Assembly (NCBI RefSeq): GCF_023374055.1
Contig: NZ_JAMBEP010000004.1
Location: 1-64,000 of the forward strand
DNA length: 64,000 nucleotides
Reading direction: 5' to 3'
Source: Luteimonas galliterrae
GTDB taxonomy: Bacteria; Pseudomonadota; Gammaproteobacteria; Xanthomonadales; Xanthomonadaceae
The notes beneath the pieces are model-generated. The model made no database searches and was not told the origin of the DNA. It worked only from the letters and a program-made list of their open reading frames with translations. A program made the translations under genes and the position numbers. This document shows positions 24,116 to 31,849 of the stretch, in pieces. The stretch's first letter is position 1. Every line of letters starts with the position of its first letter.

Positions 24116-25531
24116 ATGAAGACTCGAACGTTCTCCGGGTGGAAGACCCGTTTGCAGGCGTTGTTGCTGGCGGCCTTGTGCGCCGGCGCGCTGTTCGCTT
24201 TCGACGCGTCGGCGCAGGACGCCGCCGCGCTAACCGGCGCCGAACCCGCGACGGCAACAACGGCCGCGCCCGCAGCGACCGAAGAAGCCGCGCCGACGCC
24301 GGTGGTCGACAAGGGCGACACGGCCTGGATGCTGACTTCCACGCTGTTGGTGCTGCTGATGACGGTGCCTGGCCTGGCCTTGTTCTACGGCGGCATGGTC
24401 CGCTCCAAGAACGTGCTGTCGGTGCTGGCGCAGGTGATCAGCGTATTTTCGCTGCTGGTGCTGCTGTGGGTCGCGTACGGCTACAGCCTGGCCTTCGCCG
24501 GCGGCGGCGCCTGGATCGGTACCTTGGACAAGGTTTTCCTCAAAGGCGTCGGCGTCGATAGCTTGGCCGATACGTTCTCGGCCGGATTCAAGTTGCCGGA
24601 ATACGCCTTCGTCGCGTTCCAGGCCACCTTCGCCGGCATTACCGGCGCGTTGATCGTCGGCGCGTTCGCCGAGCGCGCGCGGTTCGCCGCGGTGCTGCTG
24701 TTCGCGGTGCTGTGGTTCACCTTCGGCTACCTGCCCATCGCGCATATGGTGTGGGCGGCGCCGGGCTTCCTGTTCGGCAAGGGCGCGCTGGATTTCGCCG
24801 GCGGCACGGTGGTGCACATCAATGCGGGCGTCGCAGGCCTGGTCGGCTCGTATTTCGTCGGCAAGCGCCTGGGTTTCGGCCGCGAAGCACTGAAGCCGCA
24901 CAACGTCACCTTCACCTTCATCGGCGCGGCGCTGCTGTGGGTGGGCTGGTTCGGCTTCAACGCCGGTTCGGCGCTGGAAGCCAACGGCACGGCGGCGCTG
25001 GCCTTTCTCAACACGCTGTTGGCCACGGCGGCGGCGCTGTTGGCGTGGGCGCTGGTGGAGAAGATCGCCAAGCGCAAATCCTCGGTGCTGGGCATCGCAT
25101 CGGGCGCGGTCGCCGGACTGGTCGGGATCACGCCCGCCGCCGGCACGGTGGGTCCGCTCGGCGCGATCGCGATCGGCGCCGCGGCCGGCGTGATCTGCGT
25201 CTGGGGCGTGAACGGGTTGAAGCGCTTGTTGAAAGCCGACGACAGCCTGGACGTGTTCGGCGTGCACGGCATCGGCGGCATCGTCGGCGCGATCCTGACC
25301 GGCGTGTTCACCGCGCCTGCGTTGGGCGGCACCGGTGCTGCGGACTTCAGCATCGCCAAGCAGGTCGCGATCCAGGCTTTGGGCGCGGGCATCACCATCG
25401 TTTGGATCGGCGTGGTATCGGTCGTGGCGTTCCTGATCGCCAAGGCCGCGTTCGGTTTGCGCGTCGGCGAAGACGCCGAACGCGAAGGCCTGGACATCAC
25501 CTCGCACGGGGAAGCGGCTTACGAGGCTTGA
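24116..25531 (+). CDS. amtB: Ammonium transporter AmtB
   Basis: 471 residues from ATG 24116 (MKTRTFSGWKTR). A cleavable signal (LLLAALCAGALFAFDASAQ) and a ~45-residue Ala/Thr-rich segment precede the 11 membrane helices of an Amt channel (DTAWMLTSTLLVLLMTVPG, FYGGMVRSKNVLSVL). The pore twin-His are in YLPIAHMVW and GVHGIGGIVGA. It conducts ammonium and is gated by GlnK encoded just upstream. Confidence 0.96.
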   Translation: MKTRTFSGWKTRLQALLLAALCAGALFAFDASAQDAAALTGAEPATATTAAPAATEEAAPTPVVDKGDTAWMLTSTLLVLLMTVPGLALFYGGMVRSKNVLSVLAQVISVFSLLVLLWVAYGYSLAFAGGGAWIGTLDKVFLKGVGVDSLADTFSAGFKLPEYAFVAFQATFAGITGALIVGAFAERARFAAVLLFAVLWFTFGYLPIAHMVWAAPGFLFGKGALDFAGGTVVHINAGVAGLVGSYFVGKRLGFGREALKPHNVTFTFIGAALLWVGWFGFNAGSALEANGTAALAFLNTLLATAAALLAWALVEKIAKRKSSVLGIASGAVAGLVGITPAAGTVGPLGAIAIGAAAGVICVWGVNGLKRLLKADDSLDVFGVHGIGGIVGAILTGVFTAPALGGTGAADFSIAKQVAIQALGAGITIVWIGVVSVVAFLIAKAAFGLRVGEDAEREGLDITSHGEAAYEA

Positions 25532-25893
25532 ATCAAGGTGGGCGGCTTCCGCCGCCCAACCCGCCCCCGCAGAGTCGGGCCTGCTCGACTGCTCTTGCTC
25601 GAAAAATGTGGCGTACCTATTCGCTCTCCGGACGAAAAAAGCAGTCGAGCAGGCTCGACTCTACGGAAGCGGAGCTCGGTACTGCAACGGGACCGGCCTT
25701 GCCCGTATCGGTGATAGTCGGGCTTGGCTTGCGGGCGGGAATGGCCATCTGATCTGGCACGTCCTGTACGGCGGTCTCGTCTATCCGCAAGTGTTCGGTT
25801 GAGCGCACGGGATCGTCTGCGCGGCGAAACGGGCGCAGCGGCATTCACATCGACGGCGATAAGCTGATCGCGGTCCACGGCAGGAGGCGAGGG
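25532..25893. other. Gene-free interval with a repeat
   Basis: The first half holds the inverted repeat at 25571-25662. The second half has no recognised protein, RNA or promoter. The short frames here have no homology I can recognise. Confidence 0.6.
25571..25662. repeat. Dispersed inverted repeat AGAGTCGGGCCTGCTCGACTGC
   Basis: Arms GAGTCGGGCCTGCTCGACTG and CAGTCGAGCAGGCTCGACTC are inverted copies with one mismatch, separated by ~48 bp. A third palindromic family, placed just after amtB. Confidence 0.85.
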
Positions 25894-26733
25894 ATGACGG
25901 TATCGACATGGCTGCTCATGGCGGCGCTATGCGCTCCCGGCGCGGCGGCCGCGGCCGAGAATCCTTTCGTCGGCTCATGGAAATTCGACGCCGCGCGCAG
26001 CAAGCTCGTGGCCGAAACCGTCGAGTATCGCGATCTCGGCGATGGCCGCATGCACTTCTCCAACGGCGCGACGCTGAGTTACGACTTCGGCCTCGACGGC
26101 AAGGACTACAAGACCGCCGGCAACCGCAGCATCGCTTGGAAACCACTGCCGGACGGCAGTTGGCAGACGACGATCAAGATCGACGGCAAGGCCACGGAAA
26201 CGTCGAACCGCACGATTTCCGCCGACGGCAAGCAAATGACCGTGCTCGCCGACGGCGTGCTGCCGGATGGCACGCCGTACAAGCACAAGAAGCACTACGC
26301 GCGGGTCGGCGCCGGCGAAGGCCTGGCCGGCACTTGGCGCAACACCGAAGTCGACACGGGCAACATGCCCGACGGCTACGTCATCTCGGAGAATGCGGAC
26401 GGGACGCTCACCTGGGCGATTCCCACCGACAAGCAGACGCTGACCGGCCGTTTCGACGGCAGCGACTTGCCGCTCTCCGGACCGACGGCGCCGCCGAACA
26501 CCGTGTTCGCGATCACCCGGCTGTCCAGCCGCAAGATCGCCTACGTCATGAAGACCAACGGCAAGCCGGGCCAGTACGGCACGGTGACGATATCCGCGGA
26601 TGGCGACACGTTCACCGAGGAATCGTGGCTGCCCGGTAGGGAAAACGAGAAATCGACCGGCGTGCTGGTTCGGTACAAGTGCCCGGCGACGGATTCGAAA
26701 GATCCGGCATGGCTCTGTGCAGGATCGCGGTAG
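25894..26733 (+). CDS. Periplasmic protein of unknown function (lipocalin-like)
   Basis: 279 residues with a Sec signal (LLMAALCAPGAAAAA). The mature start NPFVGSWKFDAARSKL and a second internal GLAGTWRNTEVDTG suggest two related beta-sandwich or lipocalin-like halves, each opening with a G[ST]W motif. Strands with D/N-G turns fill the rest. There are two Cys near the C-terminus (RYKCPATDSKDPAWLCAG) that could pair. I do not recognise a named family. It is followed by the amidase gene after 59 bp. Confidence 0.75.
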   Translation: MTVSTWLLMAALCAPGAAAAAENPFVGSWKFDAARSKLVAETVEYRDLGDGRMHFSNGATLSYDFGLDGKDYKTAGNRSIAWKPLPDGSWQTTIKIDGKATETSNRTISADGKQMTVLADGVLPDGTPYKHKKHYARVGAGEGLAGTWRNTEVDTGNMPDGYVISENADGTLTWAIPTDKQTLTGRFDGSDLPLSGPTAPPNTVFAITRLSSRKIAYVMKTNGKPGQYGTVTISADGDTFTEESWLPGRENEKSTGVLVRYKCPATDSKDPAWLCAGSR

Positions 26734-26792
26734 GCATGACGTTGCGTTGACCGAGGCTTGCAATAGCGGCGATCAACGGTTGCAATGCCATC

Positions 26793-27536
26793 ATGCGCGC
26801 ACGATCGCTAGCCATCCTGTTGCTGACTGCCCTACTGGCGGCCTGCTTCCACGCCCCGCCGCGCAACCCGATGGCGCAGTGGGTGCCGTCGCCCAACCAC
26901 GAGCCGCGGCGGCCGATCCTGATCGTGCTGCACGCGACCGAGCAGGACGGCGTGCAGGAAAGCCTGGACACGCTGCGCACGGGCAACAGCGGCGGGCCGG
27001 TCAGCGCGCACTACCTGCTCGGCAGGGACGGCGGCTTGTACCAGCTGGTATCCGACGATCTGCGCGCCTGGCATGCGGGCCCGGGGCGCTGGGGCACCAT
27101 CACCGACGTGAATTCGGTGTCGATCGGCATCGAGCTGGACAACGACGGCGAATCGCCTTTTCCGCCCGAGCAGATCGCCGGCCTGCTGAGATTGCTCGAC
27201 GACCTGTGCGAACGCCACGGCATCCCGCGCACCCAAATCGTGGCGCACGCCGACTTCGCGCCTACGCGCAAGCGCGATCCCGGCCGGCTGTTCCCGTGGA
27301 AGCAATTGGCCGATGCGGGTTTCGGCCGCTGGCCCGATGCCGATGCGGGCGATCCGCCGGCCGGTTTCGACCCGTGGCTCGCGCTGCAGCTGGTCGGCTA
27401 TCCGCTGGACGACCGCGCGGCGACGGTGCGCGCCTTCCATCGCCACTTCCGCGGCATCGAAACCGACGTGTTGGACGACGAGGATCTGCGCATCCTGCAT
27501 GCACTGACGCGAATGCCGCGGGACTCGGCGCAATAG
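26793..27536 (+). CDS. N-acetylmuramoyl-L-alanine amidase lipoprotein (AmiD-like)
   Basis: 247 residues. The signal SLAILLLTALLAAC has an LAAC lipobox. The amidase_2 domain shows IVLHATEQDG (zinc His), VSAHYLLGRDGGLYQLV, SIGIELDND with the catalytic Glu, and VAHADFAPTRKRDPG (second zinc His and Asp). It cleaves the amide between MurNAc and the stem peptide, probably from the outer membrane as AmiD does in E. coli. The C-terminal ~70 residues (WLALQLVGYPLDDRAATVRAF) resemble the helical peptidoglycan-binding end of AmiD. Confidence 0.93.
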   Translation: MRARSLAILLLTALLAACFHAPPRNPMAQWVPSPNHEPRRPILIVLHATEQDGVQESLDTLRTGNSGGPVSAHYLLGRDGGLYQLVSDDLRAWHAGPGRWGTITDVNSVSIGIELDNDGESPFPPEQIAGLLRLLDDLCERHGIPRTQIVAHADFAPTRKRDPGRLFPWKQLADAGFGRWPDADAGDPPAGFDPWLALQLVGYPLDDRAATVRAFHRHFRGIETDVLDDEDLRILHALTRMPRDSAQ

Positions 27537-27562
27537 CGCCGCTCGCCGCGTCACGCCACGCA

Positions 27563-28600
27563 TCAATCGGCGATCGCGGCCTCGGTGGCGAGCAACAGCA
27601 CGCGGCTGTCCACGTCGAGTCGGTGCGCAGCACGCAACGCCGGTTGCGCGGCGACGTGCAACAGGCCCGCGACCCCGGCCGCACCAGAGGGGGTCGTTTC
27701 CGGTCCGCCGGCTTCGCGTAGCGCAGCCGGTGCCGCTCGCAATGAGTGCTCCGCTAGCTTGATGCAGTGAGCTCCGTGCCGCTGCAGGATCGGCAGTGCA
27801 ACCGCAGAAGCCCGTCCGCAGGACAACATCCCCGCTGATGTACGCAGGTCGCCGGAGATGGGCGCTGCATGCCCGCTCGCCAAGGCATGAGCCACGCACG
27901 CAGCCGATGCCGGCTCCACGACCAGCAATTTCCGCGGCGCCTGCAGCAAGTCCCGCAAGCCTTCGGCCATTGCGGCCGCCAGGCCTCCGACGCCGGCCTG
28001 CACGAATACGTGGCTCGGGCGGTCGCGGACTTGATCGCGGAACTGGACCACCAGCTCGCGTGCGATCAAGCCGTAGCCGGACATCACGTCCTTGACCACC
28101 GCATCGTCGGGATCGTCGCCGGTGTCGGCTATAAGCAGCCCCTCGCCGTTCGCCGCGGCTGCGGCTGCCGCGTCGACCGCGTCGTCGTAAGTGCCGGCGA
28201 CCCGCACGACGTCGCCGCCATACGCCTGGATGCGCACGGCCCGCGACCGCGCAACTTCCGTCGGCAAATAGATCGACGCTTTCGCGCCGGCGCGCGCGGC
28301 AGCGGCGGCGACCGCCAGTCCGTGGTTGCCGTCGCTGGCGCAGATCAGGCGCGGCAAAGCGGCGCGCTGCGCATAAAGCTCGGCGAGCGTGGCCACGCCC
28401 GCATGCCGGGCCAGCGCGCGCAAGCCGGCGAACATGCCGCCCAACGATTTGAAATTGCCGAGCGGACGTTCGCCTTCCGACTTGACGAAGACGCGGCCGA
28501 CGCCGGCGCGCCGCGCCAGTTCGGGCAATTCGAGCAACGGCGTCCGCCGGAATTCCTTCGATAAGGATGCGGCGTCGAGATCGGAGCGGGGGCGGGTCAT
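27563..28600 (-). CDS. PLP-dependent ammonia-lyase (diaminopropionate ammonia-lyase-like)
   Basis: 345 residues. The fold-type II lysine is Lys51 in ERPLGNFKSLGGM, the Asn of ASDGNHG binds the PLP ring, and GVGGLAAAMAEGL is the phosphate loop; later TSAGMLSCG and PSGAAGVAG match YgeX-like diaminopropionate ammonia-lyases rather than threonine dehydratases. The expected reaction is alpha,beta-elimination of ammonia from 2,3-diaminopropionate or a similar amino acid. The Lrp-type gene 112 bp upstream on the same strand is the probable regulator. Confidence 0.85.
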   Translation of the reverse strand: MTRPRSDLDAASLSKEFRRTPLLELPELARRAGVGRVFVKSEGERPLGNFKSLGGMFAGLRALARHAGVATLAELYAQRAALPRLICASDGNHGLAVAAAAARAGAKASIYLPTEVARSRAVRIQAYGGDVVRVAGTYDDAVDAAAAAAANGEGLLIADTGDDPDDAVVKDVMSGYGLIARELVVQFRDQVRDRPSHVFVQAGVGGLAAAMAEGLRDLLQAPRKLLVVEPASAACVAHALASGHAAPISGDLRTSAGMLSCGRASAVALPILQRHGAHCIKLAEHSLRAAPAALREAGGPETTPSGAAGVAGLLHVAAQPALRAAHRLDVDSRVLLLATEAAIAD

Positions 28601-28712
28601 AGGCCCAGTTTGCCGGCGCCGGCCGACGCCGGGCGGCGAAATCAGGCGCGCTTTTGCGGAAAACAGGCGTGGTGGCGAAAGCCGACGCCGGCAACTGCGA
28701 AACCGCGTCGCT

Positions 28713-29189
28713 CTATCCGGGAGCTTCCAACGGAACCGGGATCGTCATTCCCTGCTTGACCACGCTCAGCGCGACATTCGTGGTGAACCGCCTCACGTTC
28801 GGATTGTCGGCGACCATGCGCGCCATCAGCCCGTCGTAGGTCTCGGTGTCGGGCGCGGTGATGACCAGTACGAAATCGGCTTCGCCGGTCACGTAGAACA
28901 CCTGCTGGATCGGCGCCTGCGCAGCGAGCCAGGTACGCAACTGGGCGAGCAGTTCCGGCCGTTCGCGTTCGACTTGCAGCGAGACGATGAAGAAAGTGGG
29001 GCGCCCGACTTTGCGCGGATCGACGACCGCGGCATCGCGCACGATCACGCCCTGTTCGCGCAGTCGCCGCAGCCTGCGCTGGATCGCCGAAGGCGATAGC
29101 GCGACCTGTTCGGCCAGGCGCTCGGCGGTTTGCGCGGCGTCGTCCTGGATCAGGTTGAGCAGCTGGCGATCGAAACGGTCGAGTTCCAT
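28713..29189 (-). CDS. Lrp/AsnC-family transcriptional regulator
   Basis: 158 residues from ATG 29189 (MELDRFDRQLLNLIQ). The N-terminal helix-turn-helix (TAERLAEQVALSPSAIQRRL) is followed by a C-terminal RAM ligand domain (VFYVTGEADFVLVITAPD). It senses an amino acid or its degradation product. It sits between the PLP lyase (same strand, downstream) and a divergent GST gene 129 bp away, so it may control both. Confidence 0.93.
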   Translation of the reverse strand: MELDRFDRQLLNLIQDDAAQTAERLAEQVALSPSAIQRRLRRLREQGVIVRDAAVVDPRKVGRPTFFIVSLQVERERPELLAQLRTWLAAQAPIQQVFYVTGEADFVLVITAPDTETYDGLMARMVADNPNVRRFTTNVALSVVKQGMTIPVPLEAPG

Positions 29190-29318
29190 TTTTTTGCGGC
29201 TCCGAAGCCGGCGCGGGCGACGAAAAAACGCGCAGCCCGGCATGAGTTTGCCGCAAAGCATCGCATGGGCGGGCTTACGATGCTTCGCTCCGAAACAAAC
29301 AAGCCGCGCGTTACCGCC

Positions 29319-29936
29319 ATGAAACTGCTCTACCAGACGCATTCGCCTTACGCGCGCAAAGCGCTCGTGTTCGCCCACGAAGCCGGCATCGCCGGCCGCA
29401 TCGGCGTCGTCCATCAAGAAACCAGCCCGACGCGCCGCAACGAACGGGTCTTCGCCGAAAACCCGCTCGGCAAGGTGCCGGTGCTGTTGCGGCCGGGGCT
29501 GCCGCCGATCTTCGATTCCGACGTGATCTGCGCCTACTTCGACACGCTCCACGACGGGCGCCCGTTGATTCCGGCGGATGGCGAAGCGCGTTGGCAGGCC
29601 TTGCGCCTGCAGGCCGTGGCGCAGGGCCTGGCCGACGCCGGCATCGCGATCCGCTGGGAAACGGTGCGCCGGCCGCAGGCGTTGCGTTATCCGCCGCTGC
29701 GCGACGGATACGCCGACAAGTTGCGCTCCAGCTACGACTGGCTGGAGCGGGAACTGGATGCCGCCGCGTCGATCCATGTCGGTCACATCGCGCTGGCGAC
29801 TGCGCTGGACTGGCTCGAATTCCGCGAGCTGCCGGGTTTCCGCGAACGTCGCCCCCGACTCGCGGCATGGTTCGATGCTTTCGCGGCCAGGCCGTCGATG
29901 CGGGCGACGCCGCTGTCGGGCGAAACCCACGACTAG
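29319..29936 (+). CDS. Glutathione S-transferase family protein
   Basis: 205 residues from ATG 29319 (MKLLYQTHSPYARKAL). The thioredoxin-like N-terminal domain has the SPYARK active-site region, KVPVLLRPG with the cis-Pro, and IFDSDVICAYFD for gamma-glutamyl binding; the helical C-terminal domain follows (HIALATALDWLEFR). Probably a cytosolic transferase or glutathione-dependent reductase, substrate unknown. Divergent from the Lrp-type gene. Confidence 0.92.
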   Translation: MKLLYQTHSPYARKALVFAHEAGIAGRIGVVHQETSPTRRNERVFAENPLGKVPVLLRPGLPPIFDSDVICAYFDTLHDGRPLIPADGEARWQALRLQAVAQGLADAGIAIRWETVRRPQALRYPPLRDGYADKLRSSYDWLERELDAAASIHVGHIALATALDWLEFRELPGFRERRPRLAAWFDAFAARPSMRATPLSGETHD

Positions 29937-29963
29937 CGGCGCTGCTTTCCCGAGGTACGGCCG

Positions 29964-30389
29964 TCAAACGACCGTCAGCGTCACATCGATATTCCCGCGC
30001 GTGGCGTTGGAGTAGGGGCAAACCAGATGCGCCTGCTGCACCAGCGCTTCGGCCTGCTCGCGCGGCAGGCCCGGCAGCGAGATCTTGAGTTCGGCCTCGA
30101 TGCCGAAGCCGCCGGCGATCTGGCCGATGCCTACGCTGCCTTCGATCGACGCATCCGCCGGCAGCGCGACCTTCTCGCGCGCGGCCACGAATTTCAGCGC
30201 GCCGATGAAACAGGCCGAATAGCCGGCCGCGAACAACTGCTCGGGGTTGGTGCCTTCGCCGCCGGCGCCGCCGAGTTCGCGCGGCGTGGCCAGCTGCAGG
30301 TCGAGGGTGCCGTCGGACGAGCGCGCGCGCCCGTCGCGGCCGCCGGTGGCGGTGACGGTGGCGCGGTACAGGACTTTTTCGATGGACAT
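29964..30389 (-). CDS. ohr: Organic hydroperoxide reductase Ohr
   Basis: 141 residues with the two redox cysteines of Ohr: Cys60 in [18 protein letters not shown] and Cys124 in [14 protein letters not shown]. It reduces organic and fatty-acid hydroperoxides using lipoylated proteins as electron donors. The ohrR gene lies upstream on the same strand, and a palindrome at 30452-30465, 63 bp before the ATG, is the likely OhrR operator. Confidence 0.96.
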   Translation of the reverse strand: MSIEKVLYRATVTATGGRDGRARSSDGTLDLQLATPRELGGAGGEGTNPEQLFAAGYSACFIGALKFVAAREKVALPADASIEGSVGIGQIAGGFGIEAELKISLPGLPREQAEALVQQAHLVCPYSNATRGNIDVTLTVV

Positions 30390-30451
30390 CGTGATTCTCC
30401 GGGTGTCGTTGGGGGTGGGTCGGGCGGATCGATTTATTGTGTAGGCGATTG

Positions 30452-30465
30452 AATCGTGTACGATT
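30452..30465. promoter_or_regulatory. Putative OhrR operator upstream of ohr
   Basis: AATCGTGTACGATT has perfect AATCGT/ACGATT arms and A/T-rich flanks (TTG..., ...TAA). Its inverse matches the site before ohrR (30970-30983) at most positions. Confidence 0.75.
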
Positions 30466-30488
30466 TAAGTGGCGTAAAAAAGCGTCCT

Positions 30489-30956
<468 letters not shown>

Positions 30957-30969
30957 GGCAGGCATGATA

Positions 30970-30983
30970 AATCGTGCGCGATT
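30970..30983. promoter_or_regulatory. Putative OhrR operator upstream of ohrR
   Basis: AATCGTGCGCGATT lies 14 bp before the ohrR start. The AATCG/CGATT arms repeat the ohr-promoter motif, implying autoregulation. Confidence 0.75.
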
Positions 30984-31075
30984 GAATTGCAAGCTAAGGA
31001 AAATTGCGCTTGCGGGGTCCGCGCGGCGATGCCCGCTTCCGGCCGGAAGCGGCGGGGTCATGCGACAGTCTGCGC

Positions 31076-31816
31076 TCAGGCCCGGATGGCCGCCAGGAAG
31101 CGTTCGCGGTGCTGCTCGGTGCGGCGGCGCACTTCGGCCAGCGCATCGCTCTCGGTGGCTTCGAGCATCGCTTCGAACAAGCGCTGGAAGTGGTGGTGCA
31201 TTGTCCGCCTCGCAGCCGAGGGATCGCGCGCGCGCAGCGCGTCCAGGATCGCGCCGTGCTCGCGCATGCGGTCGTCTGCGTCGTGGTGGCAAACGCGCGC
31301 GTACACCGTCGTGACCTGCGGCAGTTCGTCGCGCATGCGCCAGATCGAACGCACGATGTACTCGATGACCGGGTTGCCGGTGATCTGGGCGATGCGCATG
31401 TGGAACGCGCGGTCGGCTTCGCCTGCGGCCTGGTCGCTCGCATCGGGTTGCGACATGGCCTCGAGCAGCACTTCCAGCTCGCGGATCTCCTCGTCGGTGA
31501 TGCGGCTGGCGGCGAGCGCCGCGGCTTCGGCTTCGATCACCGAGCGCGCTGCGGTCACGTCGAAGGCGGACACGTCCGGCAGGGAGCCCAGCACGTCGGT
31601 GCGTTGCCGGACGTAGACGCCCGAGCCGATCCGGATCGACAGCACGCCGCGCGCCTCGAGCGCGATTTCCGCCTCGCGCACCGTCACCCGGCTCACGCCG
31701 AAGCGTTCGGCCAGGTCGCGCTCGCCCGGCAGCCGCGATCCGGGCGGGAATTCGCCCGAATCGATCAGCTTCATCAGTTCGGCCGCAAGGGACTGGTAGA
31801 GGCGGTTGTCTGTCAT
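31076..31816 (-). CDS. FadR/GntR-family regulator (FCD), likely alginate regulator
   Basis: 246 residues. The N-terminal winged helix is GntR-type ([39 protein letters not shown]) and the C-terminal FCD domain has the metal/ligand residues in [14 protein letters not shown] and [11 protein letters not shown]. Such FadR-subfamily regulators control hexuronate and alginate catabolism in Proteobacteria. It is just downstream of the TonB receptor gene, next to the alginate lyase operon. The palindrome at 34974-34988 is the candidate operator. Confidence 0.9.
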   Translation of the reverse strand: MTDNRLYQSLAAELMKLIDSGEFPPGSRLPGERDLAERFGVSRVTVREAEIALEARGVLSIRIGSGVYVRQRTDVLGSLPDVSAFDVTAARSVIEAEAAALAASRITDEEIRELEVLLEAMSQPDASDQAAGEADRAFHMRIAQITGNPVIEYIVRSIWRMRDELPQVTTVYARVCHHDADDRMREHGAILDALRARDPSAARRTMHHHFQRLFEAMLEATESDALAEVRRRTEQHRERFLAAIRA

Positions 31817-31849
31817 ATCCGAATCATAGCGGGACTGGAGCGCCGGCGA